NCBI GenBank assembly: GCA_017484005.1 | Contig: JAFUTY010000006.1 | Span: 1 to 53,942, forward strand | Length of the DNA: 53,942 nucleotides | Reading direction: 5' to 3' | Source: Selenomonadaceae bacterium | GTDB lineage: Bacteria > Bacillota > Negativicutes > Selenomonadales > Selenomonadaceae | In this document: positions 16,982-25,388 of the stretch, piece by piece | How the letters are laid out: each line of letters starts with the position of its first letter | Position numbering within the stretch: position 1 is the stretch's first letter | Position numbers and translations under genes: made by a program | Notes under the pieces: generated by a model | What the model was told of the DNA's origin: nothing | What the model saw: only the letters and a program-made list of their open reading frames with translations | Database searches by the model: none

Positions 16982-17178
16982 CTTTTAACAACCTCACGCC
17001 AATTTTCACCGAAAATCGATTCCCACATTTTATCGGTGCTCTCGAATGGTCCAAACATTTCTTCGCGACCTTCTTCGATTTCAGTGAGATACGCTTCGAG
17101 CTCAGGCGGCATCACATCATATTCTTCATTTTCCTGTTCGAAATCTTCAACATCGATTTTTTTCTGTGCCTGCATCAT
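16975..17178 (-). CDS. Antitoxin of YafQ module 4 (first gene of the array)
   Basis: 67 residues; opens MMQAQKKIDVEDFEQENEEYD. Its Shine-Dalgarno sequence (GGAGGA) starts directly at the end of the T tract of the terminator that follows ahpC, so there is no room for a separate promoter. Expression of the whole array may depend on read-through or on a promoter hidden in the ahpC end. Confidence 0.75.
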   Translation of the reverse strand: MMQAQKKIDVEDFEQENEEYDVMPPELEAYLTEIEEGREEMFGPFESTDKMWESIFGENWREVVKRC

Positions 17179-17191
17179 AAATCATTCCTCC

Positions 17192-17229
17192 AAAAAAAAT
17201 TGAGGAGAGAAGCTGCTGCCTCCCTCCTC
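17192..17229 (-). terminator. Terminator/attenuator between ahpC and the toxin-antitoxin array
   Basis: On the minus strand an 11-pair stem (GAGGAGGGAGG with CTTCTCTCCTC, two G-U), loop CAGCAG, then AA and eight T. The ribosome binding site of the first antitoxin touches the T run. It therefore acts as ahpC terminator and possibly as an attenuator for the genes below. Confidence 0.85.
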
Positions 17230-17253
17230 GAAGAAAAATTTTTCAATTGAGAA

Positions 17254-17817
17254 TCAAAGCTGTCCGATGAGATCGAGAGTTGGTTTCAGAGTTTTTGCAC
17301 CAGGCTGCCATTTCGCGGGGCAAACTTCATCACCATGCTCCGCGACGAATTGACATGCTTGAAGTCTACGAAGCAATTCATCAGCATTGCGACCGATACT
17401 TCCTTCGACAACTTCATACGCGACGATTTTTCCTTGAGGATTGACGATGAAACTTCCACGCTCAGCAAGTCCAGCCGCCTCGATCAAAACTTCGAAATCT
17501 TTCGCAAGGACATGCGCAGGATCAGCGAGCATTGGATATTTGATTTTCGCGATTCGCTCAGATTTTTCATGCCAAGCCTTGTGAATGAAATGAGTGTCGC
17601 AGGAGACTGAATAAATTTCGCAATTCGCTTTTTGGAATTCGTCATATTTGTTCGCGAGATCCTCGAGTTCAGTTGGGCAGACAAATGTGAAATCTGCAGG
17701 ATAGAAGAAGAAGATCGACCATTTGCCGAGGACATCTTTCTTCGAGACGGCATGGAAATCGTTGTTTTGGAAAGCTTGAACAGTGAAATCGCCAATTTCT
17801 TTTCCAATCATTGACAT
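17254..17817 (-). CDS. ahpC: Peroxiredoxin AhpC (typical 2-Cys)
   Basis: 187 residues, normal AhpC length. The peroxidatic cysteine is C47 in TFVCPTE, and the resolving cysteine is in DEVCPAKW near residue 166. It reduces hydrogen peroxide and alkyl hydroperoxides, taking electrons from AhpF or a thioredoxin reductase; the reductase at 13580 is the obvious candidate. AAAGGAGG lies 7 bases before the ATG. The gene starts only 28 bases after pyk, so it may be read from the pyk promoter. Confidence 0.96.
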   Translation of the reverse strand: MSMIGKEIGDFTVQAFQNNDFHAVSKKDVLGKWSIFFFYPADFTFVCPTELEDLANKYDEFQKANCEIYSVSCDTHFIHKAWHEKSERIAKIKYPMLADPAHVLAKDFEVLIEAAGLAERGSFIVNPQGKIVAYEVVEGSIGRNADELLRRLQACQFVAEHGDEVCPAKWQPGAKTLKPTLDLIGQL

Positions 17818-17845
17818 TGAAAAATCCTCCTTTGATAAATTTGAA

Positions 17846-19258
17846 TCAGATAGTCACGACGCGAATCGATGAAGTGCTCGCGCCGCCAGATTTGATTCCG
17901 GATGTGAGAATCGCAAGATCGCCTTTTTCGACGATTCCATGTTCCTTTGCCGCGTTGATTGAGTAATCAGTCATTTCTTCCAGCTCGAGCCATGGAACAT
18001 CTGAAATTGAATAGACTCCCCAGCGAAGATTGATGTGACGTGCAACCATGTCGTCCGGAGTTAGAGCGACAATTGGAGCTTTTGGACGATATTTCGAGAC
18101 GATGTTCGTTGTATATCCGGAGCGAGTTGGAGTGATGATCGCTTTTGCATTCAATTCGTAAGCGATTTGGACTGTTGCATGGGCGATCGCTTCAGTTCGA
18201 GAATGTTTTCTTCCAATTCCTTTTTTCTGGAAAATTTCGCGATAATCGAGCGCAGCTTCAGTTCTAAGAGCAATTTGATTCATCATCGACGCCGCTTCAA
18301 CTGGATATTTTCCGCTGGCAGTTTCTCCAGACAGCATGATAGCATCTGCGCCATCGAAAATCGCGTTGCCGACATCTGAAACTTCCGCGCGAGTTGGGCG
18401 AGGATTCGTCGTCATACTCTCGAGCATTTGAGTTGCAACGACGACAGGTTTTCCAGCGGCATTGCATTTGCGAATAATCTCTTTTTGGATAATCGGAACA
18501 TCTTCTGCAGGGATTTCGACGCCGAGATCGCCGCGTGCAACCATAATTCCGTCAGACACCGCGATAATCTCGTCGATGTTTTTAACTCCTTCGAGATTCT
18601 CGATTTTTGGAATGATTTCCATGTGCCCGCCATGTTCCATAATCAAATCGCGAATCTCTTCAACATCACTCGCGCGCTGAATGAAACTCGCCGCAACAAA
18701 ATCCATGTCGTTTTCAATTCCAAAGATCAGATCGTCGCGATCTTGATCTGAAATCGCCGGAAGTCCGAGAGGAACTCCAGGAACTGCAACTCTTTTCCGA
18801 GTCGACATTTTTCCAGTGTTGAGAATTTCAGTTTCGATATCCTGTCCATTGATCGCCGTGACTTTGACTTCAACCAATCCATCGGATAAAAGAATTTTGT
18901 CGCCAACTTTAACTTCCGTATAAAGTTTTTTATGACTCACCGAGCATCGAGTTGCATCTCCAGGCTCATCGCTTTGAGTCAATGTGAATTTTTTTCCAGC
19001 TTCGAGCAAAACTGTTCCATCTTTGAATTCGCCCAATCGAACTTCTGGACCTTTGGTATCGAGAACCAATGCGACAACTTTTCCAACTTTTTTAGCTGCA
19101 TCGCGAACTCGATTGATTCGCATCAAATGATCCTCGTGAGTTCCATGGGAAAAATTGAATCGCGCCAAATTCATTCCATGCTCGATCAATTGCTCGACGA
19201 TTCCTGGAGCATCAGTTGCAGGACCTTGCGTGCAGATAATTTTTGTTTTTTTGAGCAT
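17846..19258 (-). CDS. pyk: Pyruvate kinase
   Basis: 470 residues, the short form without a C-terminal PEP-utiliser domain. It shows the N-terminal TKIICTQGPATDAPG and RFNFSHGTHEDH motifs, the MVARGDLGVEIP active-site segment and MLESMTTNPRPTRAEV. It converts phosphoenolpyruvate and ADP to pyruvate and ATP. Start ATG behind AAGGAGG. A promoter lies about 45 bases upstream. Confidence 0.97.
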   Translation of the reverse strand: MLKKTKIICTQGPATDAPGIVEQLIEHGMNLARFNFSHGTHEDHLMRINRVRDAAKKVGKVVALVLDTKGPEVRLGEFKDGTVLLEAGKKFTLTQSDEPGDATRCSVSHKKLYTEVKVGDKILLSDGLVEVKVTAINGQDIETEILNTGKMSTRKRVAVPGVPLGLPAISDQDRDDLIFGIENDMDFVAASFIQRASDVEEIRDLIMEHGGHMEIIPKIENLEGVKNIDEIIAVSDGIMVARGDLGVEIPAEDVPIIQKEIIRKCNAAGKPVVVATQMLESMTTNPRPTRAEVSDVGNAIFDGADAIMLSGETASGKYPVEAASMMNQIALRTEAALDYREIFQKKGIGRKHSRTEAIAHATVQIAYELNAKAIITPTRSGYTTNIVSKYRPKAPIVALTPDDMVARHINLRWGVYSISDVPWLELEEMTDYSINAAKEHGIVEKGDLAILTSGIKSGGASTSSIRVVTI

Positions 19259-19300
19259 AACGCTGCCTCCTTATTGAAATCGAGATAACTTGTTGAGAGA

Positions 19301-19329
19301 ATTTTACACGTTTCGAAATTGAAAGTCTA
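19301..19329 (-). promoter_or_regulatory. Promoter of pyk (and probably ahpC)
   Basis: On the minus strand TAGACT, a 17-base spacer and TAAAAT, 42 bases upstream of the pyk ATG. Confidence 0.55.
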
Positions 19330-19410
19330 TCGAGAAAAATTTTCACATCGGCAGGATTTGAAATTCAAAAATGAAATTGAGATTCAAATCAAAATTTGGA
19401 GGCGTGAAGA

Positions 19411-20949
19411 TTGGACTATGTAAAAAATTTGGATCGCGATGAAATGAGATCTGGATTTCTCGTAACATCATCTCAAAAAAGAGTTTGGAATACTCAAATC
19501 AATCTGCTCATGGAATTCGCGCGAATCTGTGAGAAATACAATCTGAAATGGTTTGCTGCATATGGAACATTAATCGGAGCAGCAAGACATCGAGGATTTA
19601 TTCCATGGGATGCAGATGTCGATGTAGTAATGCTTCGTCCGGATTATGATCGATTCATGCAAATTGCGCCGTTAGAAATTCGCTATCCATATTTCTGCGA
19701 TCTTTGGTATGAGAATGATGATTCAAAAGAATTGTCACCAGAGACTTGGCCATTGCTGCCATTCATCAAACTGCGAGATTTGAGAACGACCTCGATTGAG
19801 TACATGGATTGCCCGCAGAATCATCAATATATTGCGATTGATGTCATGCCGCTCGATCCATTTCCGCCGTTTGGCGATGAACACATGGAATTGAAGTTCA
19901 GGGAAATTTATGAACTCTATTTTACAGCATGCCGCACAAAATTCATTCGTGAAGAATTAGCTCATCCAACCGGCGAATTCATGCTCGGGCGGGAAAGAAT
20001 CCAAAAAATCTATGATCTTCCATTAAGAAAACGCGGAATCATTCTCGAGAAAAAAGCTGCTGAATTTTATTTTGATTCGAAATATATATCGACTTTCATA
20101 TATTTAAGCAAGCGCGAGCCAATCATTTACGAGAAATCATGGTTTGATGAAACGATCTATCTGCCGTTCGAGGGAATCTCAGTCCCTGCGCCGAAAGAAT
20201 TTGCCAAAATGTTAGAGGCTGATTACGGCGATTGGCGAAAGATCAAAATTTTTGGGATGTATTCCCAAAACACGAGCATCGATATTCCATATGAAAAATT
20301 TCTCGAGCAAAGACATGCGCCGGATGATCTTTTAACGCGATCAAATTCTCTGCGGAGTCGATTGCATGTCGATGAATTTCGCAATGGAAAATTTGTTAAT
20401 GTATCAAAGAAAAAGATTTGGAAAGTACAACTCGAAATCGTTGAGGAATTAAAACGAGTTTGCGAAAAGTTGAATCTAAAATTTTGGGCTAAAGATTCAA
20501 CTCTGTTAGCGGCATGGCAATTCCATGGATTCAATCCGGAAGATGACATTTTAACTTTTGAAATGACTCGCGAGGATTTTGAAAAGCTCGAATTTGAATT
20601 TCCATATCTATTTGTAGGCAATTTGTTGATGGATAGACGCACGACTATGGTTTTCAAATTTCAATACAAAGAGTTTCCGCAAGGAATTTTCATCTACATT
20701 TTCGCGACAGACAATCCACCGGAACAAGTAGTGCAACTGCCTTTCGAATTCACATCAATTCCCGTTCCGAAAAATTACGAGGAGGTTTTGAGAAATTCAC
20801 TCGGCGATTTAAAGAATGCTCGAGTTCAAAGACTTTTCAAAGGAGTTGTGAGTGCAGATATATCGCATGAAGAATTTTTCTCTAAATTTGTTCGCGCGAT
20901 TATAGTAAATGCCCGAGAAATAATCGATCTTGAAAATTCTGAGAATTAA
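19411..20949 (+). CDS. Double LicD-family protein, second copy degenerate
   Basis: 512 residues. Residues about 25-290 form a LicD nucleotidyltransferase-fold domain with AAYGTLIGAARHRGFIPWDADVDVVM (quoted in part: GTLIGAARHRGF and the DADVDV metal motif). LicD proteins transfer phosphocholine or related phospho-groups to surface glycans. From about 325 the pattern repeats (KIWKVQLEIVEELKRVCEKLNLKFWA, then STLLAAWQFHGFNPEDDILTF), but the DxDxD triad is broken. TTG start with GGAGG ten bases upstream; the nearby ATG at 19418 is out of frame. Confidence 0.8.
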   Translation: MDYVKNLDRDEMRSGFLVTSSQKRVWNTQINLLMEFARICEKYNLKWFAAYGTLIGAARHRGFIPWDADVDVVMLRPDYDRFMQIAPLEIRYPYFCDLWYENDDSKELSPETWPLLPFIKLRDLRTTSIEYMDCPQNHQYIAIDVMPLDPFPPFGDEHMELKFREIYELYFTACRTKFIREELAHPTGEFMLGRERIQKIYDLPLRKRGIILEKKAAEFYFDSKYISTFIYLSKREPIIYEKSWFDETIYLPFEGISVPAPKEFAKMLEADYGDWRKIKIFGMYSQNTSIDIPYEKFLEQRHAPDDLLTRSNSLRSRLHVDEFRNGKFVNVSKKKIWKVQLEIVEELKRVCEKLNLKFWAKDSTLLAAWQFHGFNPEDDILTFEMTREDFEKLEFEFPYLFVGNLLMDRRTTMVFKFQYKEFPQGIFIYIFATDNPPEQVVQLPFEFTSIPVPKNYEEVLRNSLGDLKNARVQRLFKGVVSADISHEEFFSKFVRAIIVNAREIIDLENSEN

Positions 20950-21047
20950 TCAAAAAATTTTTGTGAAACTATGAATTTCAATCCCCAAAAATGCGATTAA
21001 AACATGGTAAAATCTCGAAAGCAGTTTCAATTAGGGAGGCGATAAAC

Positions 21048-22094
21048 ATGTCAGCGGAGGGCGTAGCCTCTTCTCAAATCGTGGCGCAATCAAATAAATC
21101 TAAGCCAGCTGTCAAATCCAAAATTCCATTCAGCTCAGATTCAAATTCATCGAACACAATTCTCGACACAATTTCCAAAAATCTCGGCGATTCTTCGGAC
21201 TCCGCTGCGGTAGCACTCTCAATCAGTCGCGATGGAATCAATATGATGCAACTGTCCTTCGCAAATAAACGCTCAACCGACCTTGGAGATATCATTCTCG
21301 ATTCTTTTTCAGATTCCGAAAATCCAACTGAAAATCGGCAACGCGATATCGTCAAAACCGTTGCAGATGTCATTCGTCCATATGATTCAATCGAAGAGAC
21401 TCGCGCAGCAATTCTCGATCAAAAAATCGAAATCTCAACTCCAACTTTGAATCGTGAAATCAATGGACTCTCGATAAAACTTGCGTATGAATTGAATTCA
21501 TATCTATCGTCGTTTGGATCGAATAATCAATTTTTCACACGGCTCGAAAATTCAATCAAGAGTAATAATGTTGTTGATAATCCGATTGTCGACAAAGTTC
21601 TCGAAATGGTCGGCGATGTTAAAAAAGGCAACGAGATCGATTTTGAGAATGTTGATTTTCGAATTGGTTTTAACAATGCAATTAACGCGACATTTAATCA
21701 AGTTGGATTCGAGCAACCGGTTGACTATTCCGAAGCGCAAAAACAAATCGAGGAGCGACTTCTAACATACGACACGATTTATGATGATACAAAAGATCGA
21801 AATTCTGCAACGCTTGACAATGAAACGATGAATATGCTTTTCAATGATGAAGTTGACGATGAAAATAAAGCGGTAGAAAATGAGGAGCGTCGAGTTAATG
21901 CAGGGCGAGAGATTCTCAAACGAACATTGATGATTCGCGAATCGATCGATCGAACGAATGAAATTATCAAGAGTCTCGCGTTCAAAGATGCAATTCGACA
22001 TCTCGACGATGAATCTCTGGAGGAACGATTTCCGCAATTTTTCTCAAATGATCTAGAGGAGGTAGATCAAAATGGCAATCGAAATTCAATCTAG
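21048..22094 (+). CDS. Unknown acidic protein, first of a pair
   Basis: 348 residues, no family recognised. Ser/Asn-rich N-terminus (about 1-45), no signal peptide or membrane segment, then mostly helical-looking acidic sequence with coiled-coil-like stretches (DDENKAVENEERRVNAGREILKR near 285). ATG at 21048 is chosen because AGGGAGG lies 8 bases before it. The downstream gene overlaps the end by 23 bases, so the two are coupled. It looks cytoplasmic and structural rather than enzymatic. Confidence 0.65.
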   Translation: MSAEGVASSQIVAQSNKSKPAVKSKIPFSSDSNSSNTILDTISKNLGDSSDSAAVALSISRDGINMMQLSFANKRSTDLGDIILDSFSDSENPTENRQRDIVKTVADVIRPYDSIEETRAAILDQKIEISTPTLNREINGLSIKLAYELNSYLSSFGSNNQFFTRLENSIKSNNVVDNPIVDKVLEMVGDVKKGNEIDFENVDFRIGFNNAINATFNQVGFEQPVDYSEAQKQIEERLLTYDTIYDDTKDRNSATLDNETMNMLFNDEVDDENKAVENEERRVNAGREILKRTLMIRESIDRTNEIIKSLAFKDAIRHLDDESLEERFPQFFSNDLEEVDQNGNRNSI

Positions 22095-22470
22095 CGTCGC
22101 GTTGAGAAATGAAGCTGTGCGTCCTGAAAACATGTATCGCACCGAGGACAATGCGGCTATCGAGCAACAGCGTCGTCAAAATTCTTTAATCGGTGAGGAT
22201 CAGCAGCTCGTCGATGAGCCTCCACCACCGCCACCTCCACCATATACTCTCGATATCAATCGTCAAATGCAACAGGAACAATCGACTGCGAATGAGGATG
22301 AAACCGAAGAAGTTCAGCCAACTCAAATCGAGGCGCGTCCAATCACTGATGTCGGTGCAAATGTTCAGAATCTCTCGAACGTATTGAACAATGAGCAGAC
22401 TTCCGAACTGAATCAAACACAAACACTCAATGCAAATGCAATTCAATCTGCGAAAGCTGTTTCCGAATGA
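22072..22470 (+). CDS. Unknown Gln/Pro-rich small protein, second of a pair
   Basis: 132 residues, low complexity. It contains a run of eight prolines (DEPPPPPPPPYTL, residues about 48-60) encoded by mixed proline codons, not by a homopolymer, and a Gln/Asn/Thr-rich second half. No signal peptide. AGAGGAGG lies 9 bases before the ATG, inside the end of the previous gene. Probably an adaptor or disordered partner of that gene's product. Confidence 0.6.
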   Translation: MAIEIQSSVALRNEAVRPENMYRTEDNAAIEQQRRQNSLIGEDQQLVDEPPPPPPPPYTLDINRQMQQEQSTANEDETEEVQPTQIEARPITDVGANVQNLSNVLNNEQTSELNQTQTLNANAIQSAKAVSE

Positions 22471-22525
22471 ATTTTTAATGGGATTTTTCTAGTATCAATC
22501 GCTAGGAAAATTGAAAATTGAAACG

Positions 22526-22560
22526 AATCGAGATTGTAGAAATACAGTCTCGATTTTTTT
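22526..22560 (+). terminator. Intrinsic terminator after the unknown gene pair
   Basis: AATCGAGA (22526-22533) pairs with TCTCGATT (22548-22555), followed by a run of T. The ubiD start is 21 bases downstream. Confidence 0.8.
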
Positions 22561-22580
22561 ATTCGGAAGGAGATGTTTGA

Positions 22581-24074
22581 ATGGAAAACTCGATTCATGA
22601 TTTGAGATCTGCGCTCGATGCTCTTCGAAAAATTCCTGGACAGCTTATCGAAACTCAAGTCGAAGCAGATCCCGACGCCGAAATCTCTGGAATCTATCGA
22701 TATGTTGGAGCGGGCGGAACAACGATGCGCCCTACAAAAATGGATGGCGCGGCGATGTTATTTCACAACGTCAAAGGATTTCCAGATTCAAAAGTCGCAA
22801 TTGGAATTCTATCAAGTCGAAAGCGAGTCGGAATTTTATTGCAGACAGATCCGCTGCGATTGGGATGGCATCTTCGCGACGCAATCAAACATCCATTGAA
22901 ACCTGTAATCGTCGAAACTCCCGCGCCATGTCAAGAAGCGATTCATCGCGCGGAAGATCCAGATTTCGATTTGCGAAAATTAGTTCCTGCGCCGACAAAT
23001 ACAACTGAAGACGCTGGACCATATATCACGATGGGATTATGCTCTGGAACTGATCCAGAAAACGGAGATACTGATGTCACGATTCATCGACTTTGCATTC
23101 AATCTCGCGACGAAATGACGATGTGGATAACTCCAGGCTCAAGACATCTCGGCGCGTTTTGGGATAAATATTTGAAACTCAATAAACCGATGCCGATTTC
23201 AGTGAGCATTGGACTTGATCCAGCGGTTTACATATGTGCAGGATTCGAGCCGCCGACAACTCCAATTGGATTCAACGAATTGCAAATCGCCGGCGCACTT
23301 CGAAATCATCCAGTCGAATTGGCTCGATGCGTTTCGATTCCGGAGACTTGCATTGCGAACGCTGAATTTGTAATCGAAGGGGAACTCATTCCGGGATTGA
23401 CGATGCGCGAGGATATCAATACTAACACTGGAAAAGCGATGCCGGAATTTCCTGGATACACTGGCGACGCAAAATCAGATAATCTTCCAAATTATCTTCC
23501 GGTGATCAAAGTGAAAGCTGTGACAACTCGAAAAAATCCAATCATGCAGAGCTGTATCGGCTGCTCGAATGAGCATGTTGCGATGGCTGGAATTCCAACT
23601 GAAGCGAGCATTATCGATTTGATTGAGCGCGCGATGCCTGGTCGACTCGTGAATGTTCATGCTGCTCCATGCGGCGGTGGAAAATTTGTCGCGATAATTC
23701 AATTCCGCAAAAACAATATCAATGACGAAGGTCGACAGCGTCAAGCTGCTCTATTAGCATTTTCCGCGTTTGCCGAGATGAAACATGTTTTTCTCGTCGA
23801 TGAAGATGTGGATATTTTCGACATGCATGACGTGATGTGGGCAATGACAACGAGATTTCAAGGCGACATCGATTTCATTCCAATTCCTGGAGTTCATACT
23901 CACGTTTTAGATCCGTCGAATGATCCCAAGTTCTCGCCGTCGATTCGATATCATGGAATTGCATGCAAAGCGATTTTCGATTGTACAGTGCCTTTCGAAT
24001 TGAAATCAGAATTCGAGCGTTGCAAATTCCTCGAAGTCGATCCTCGAAAATGGATTCCGGATTTTGATTTATGA
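22581..24074 (+). CDS. ubiD: UbiD-family prenylated-FMN decarboxylase
   Basis: 497 residues, full UbiD length. Signatures include MGLCSGTDPENGDTDVTIHRLCIQ (in part: NGDTDVTIHRL), SIGLDPAVYICAG, PEFPGYTGDAKSDNLPNYLPVIKV (in part) and MQSCIGCSNEHVAMAG. UbiD enzymes reversibly decarboxylate aromatic or alpha,beta-unsaturated acids using prenylated FMN made by UbiX, whose gene overlaps this one. No other quinone genes are near, so a menaquinone step and a phenolic-acid decarboxylase remain equally possible. Confidence 0.92.
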   Translation: MENSIHDLRSALDALRKIPGQLIETQVEADPDAEISGIYRYVGAGGTTMRPTKMDGAAMLFHNVKGFPDSKVAIGILSSRKRVGILLQTDPLRLGWHLRDAIKHPLKPVIVETPAPCQEAIHRAEDPDFDLRKLVPAPTNTTEDAGPYITMGLCSGTDPENGDTDVTIHRLCIQSRDEMTMWITPGSRHLGAFWDKYLKLNKPMPISVSIGLDPAVYICAGFEPPTTPIGFNELQIAGALRNHPVELARCVSIPETCIANAEFVIEGELIPGLTMREDINTNTGKAMPEFPGYTGDAKSDNLPNYLPVIKVKAVTTRKNPIMQSCIGCSNEHVAMAGIPTEASIIDLIERAMPGRLVNVHAAPCGGGKFVAIIQFRKNNINDEGRQRQAALLAFSAFAEMKHVFLVDEDVDIFDMHDVMWAMTTRFQGDIDFIPIPGVHTHVLDPSNDPKFSPSIRYHGIACKAIFDCTVPFELKSEFERCKFLEVDPRKWIPDFDL

Positions 24075-24652
24075 AACGAATAATAGTTGGAATTTCCGGC
24101 GCGAGTGGAGTCATAATGGGATATCGACTTCTTCAAGCGTTGCAAAATTTTTCAGATGTCGAAACTCATTTGATTTTGACTTCCGGCGCGATTCGAACAT
24201 TTGAACTTGAGACAGATTTAACTCTCAATGAAATTCGATCTGCCGCAAATTTTTATCACGATGAATTTGATCTTGCCGCGACAATATCGAGCGGATCATT
24301 TTCGACTGATGGAATGATTGTCTTGCCTTGCTCGATGAAAACGCTCGCTGGAATTTCTTCGGGATTTGCAGAAAATTTATTGCTTCGCGCCGCCGATGTA
24401 TGTTTGAAAGAGCGTCGAAAATTGATTTTAGTTCCTCGCGAGACTCCATTGAATCGAATTCATCTCGAGAATTTATTGCGAGCTCACGATGCCGGCGCAA
24501 TGATTCTTCCGCCAGTGTTGACTTTCTACAACCGAACAAAAAATGACGCAGAATCTCTCACAGATCAGATCGATCATCTGATTGGAAAGATCCTGCGTCA
24601 ATTCGAAATCGATTATGAAAAATTCAAGCCATGGAATCCTACGCGTATTTGA
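24071..24652 (+). CDS. ubiX: Flavin prenyltransferase UbiX
   Basis: 193 residues. Starts KRIIVGISGASGVIMGYRLL, with the flavin-binding GASG, DGMIVLPCSMKTLAGISSGFAENLLLRAADV (in part) and LILVPRETPLNRIHLENLL motifs of the family. It makes prenylated FMN for UbiD from dimethylallyl phosphate and FMN. ATGA overlap of 4 bases with ubiD ensures coupling. Its 3' end overlaps the convergent DUF47 gene by 14 bases. Confidence 0.95.
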   Translation: MKRIIVGISGASGVIMGYRLLQALQNFSDVETHLILTSGAIRTFELETDLTLNEIRSAANFYHDEFDLAATISSGSFSTDGMIVLPCSMKTLAGISSGFAENLLLRAADVCLKERRKLILVPRETPLNRIHLENLLRAHDAGAMILPPVLTFYNRTKNDAESLTDQIDHLIGKILRQFEIDYEKFKPWNPTRI

Positions 24653-25298
24653 TCACGACGCCATACATCATGTCACCGAGCCGCTTGCAATGATCTTGAG
24701 CATCCTCGAGATTTTTTAAAATTTCCTTCCATTTAATCATGTGCAAAATCGATTCCCACTGAACCTCATTGCCATATCGATTTTCGTCAAAGAGAATCTT
24801 GATCTCGTCGCGATATAAAACATCTGCCTTCGATTCAAAATCAGAAATCTTGTGAACTGAATCCAAAATCTCCCGCTGATGTTTTTTCAAATTATCGAGC
24901 GAATTGAAAATTTTTAAGATCTCCGTGGAACTATAAACGAGGATTTGTGAGAGTTCTCGAGTTTTTCCAGGCGATGGAGATTTATGTCCCGCCCGATAAA
25001 TTATAATCAGCTGCAGCAAATCTTGAAGTAGATCATTGCCGGCTCGAAGTTCATTCGCGATCATCAAAATATCCTCGCGATCGAGCGGCGTGATGAATGT
25101 GAGATTCAATTTCTCAAAAATTTTCTCACCAACTGCATCGACTGCCTCCTCGAGCTTGAGAATTTCTTCGAGCATTGAGGGGGCTTTTTTTGGATTCAGA
25201 ATGATTTCGTTGAGTATGAATGCGCCCCGCTGAAAACATTGCGCACTTTCGACAAACATATCGAAAAAATCTGTATCTTTCTGCGAAAAATTGAACAT
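24639..25298 (-). CDS. DUF47/PhoU-like protein
   Basis: 219 residues, all-helical PhoU-like family (DUF47), usually next to a Pit phosphate transporter. Features: MFNFSQKDTDFFDMF at the start, FITPLDREDILMIANEL in the middle and DFESKADVLYRDEI near residue 160. Start at 25298 is placed by GAGGAGG; an upstream in-frame ATG at 25322 has no ribosome site. No pit gene is adjacent here, so the partner transporter must be elsewhere. Confidence 0.88.
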   Translation of the reverse strand: MFNFSQKDTDFFDMFVESAQCFQRGAFILNEIILNPKKAPSMLEEILKLEEAVDAVGEKIFEKLNLTFITPLDREDILMIANELRAGNDLLQDLLQLIIIYRAGHKSPSPGKTRELSQILVYSSTEILKIFNSLDNLKKHQREILDSVHKISDFESKADVLYRDEIKILFDENRYGNEVQWESILHMIKWKEILKNLEDAQDHCKRLGDMMYGVVIKYA

Positions 25299-25388
25299 TG
25301 AATTCCTCCTCGAAAATTTCATTCGTTGATAATAGAATTCGACTCGCTAAAAAAATTCCCTGCAATGAAATCGAGAGGAGATGTATCT

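Noticed and set aside
15690..17200. Regularly spaced repeats of about 70 bases that might be taken for a CRISPR array
   Set aside because: The repeats are the gene-end, ribosome-site and antitoxin-start segments of four tandem coding modules about 480 bases apart; there are no short spacers.
22225..22250. Proline run in the 22072 gene as a phase-variable homopolymer
   Set aside because: It is encoded by mixed codons (CCA, CCG, CCT, CCC), not by a mononucleotide run.
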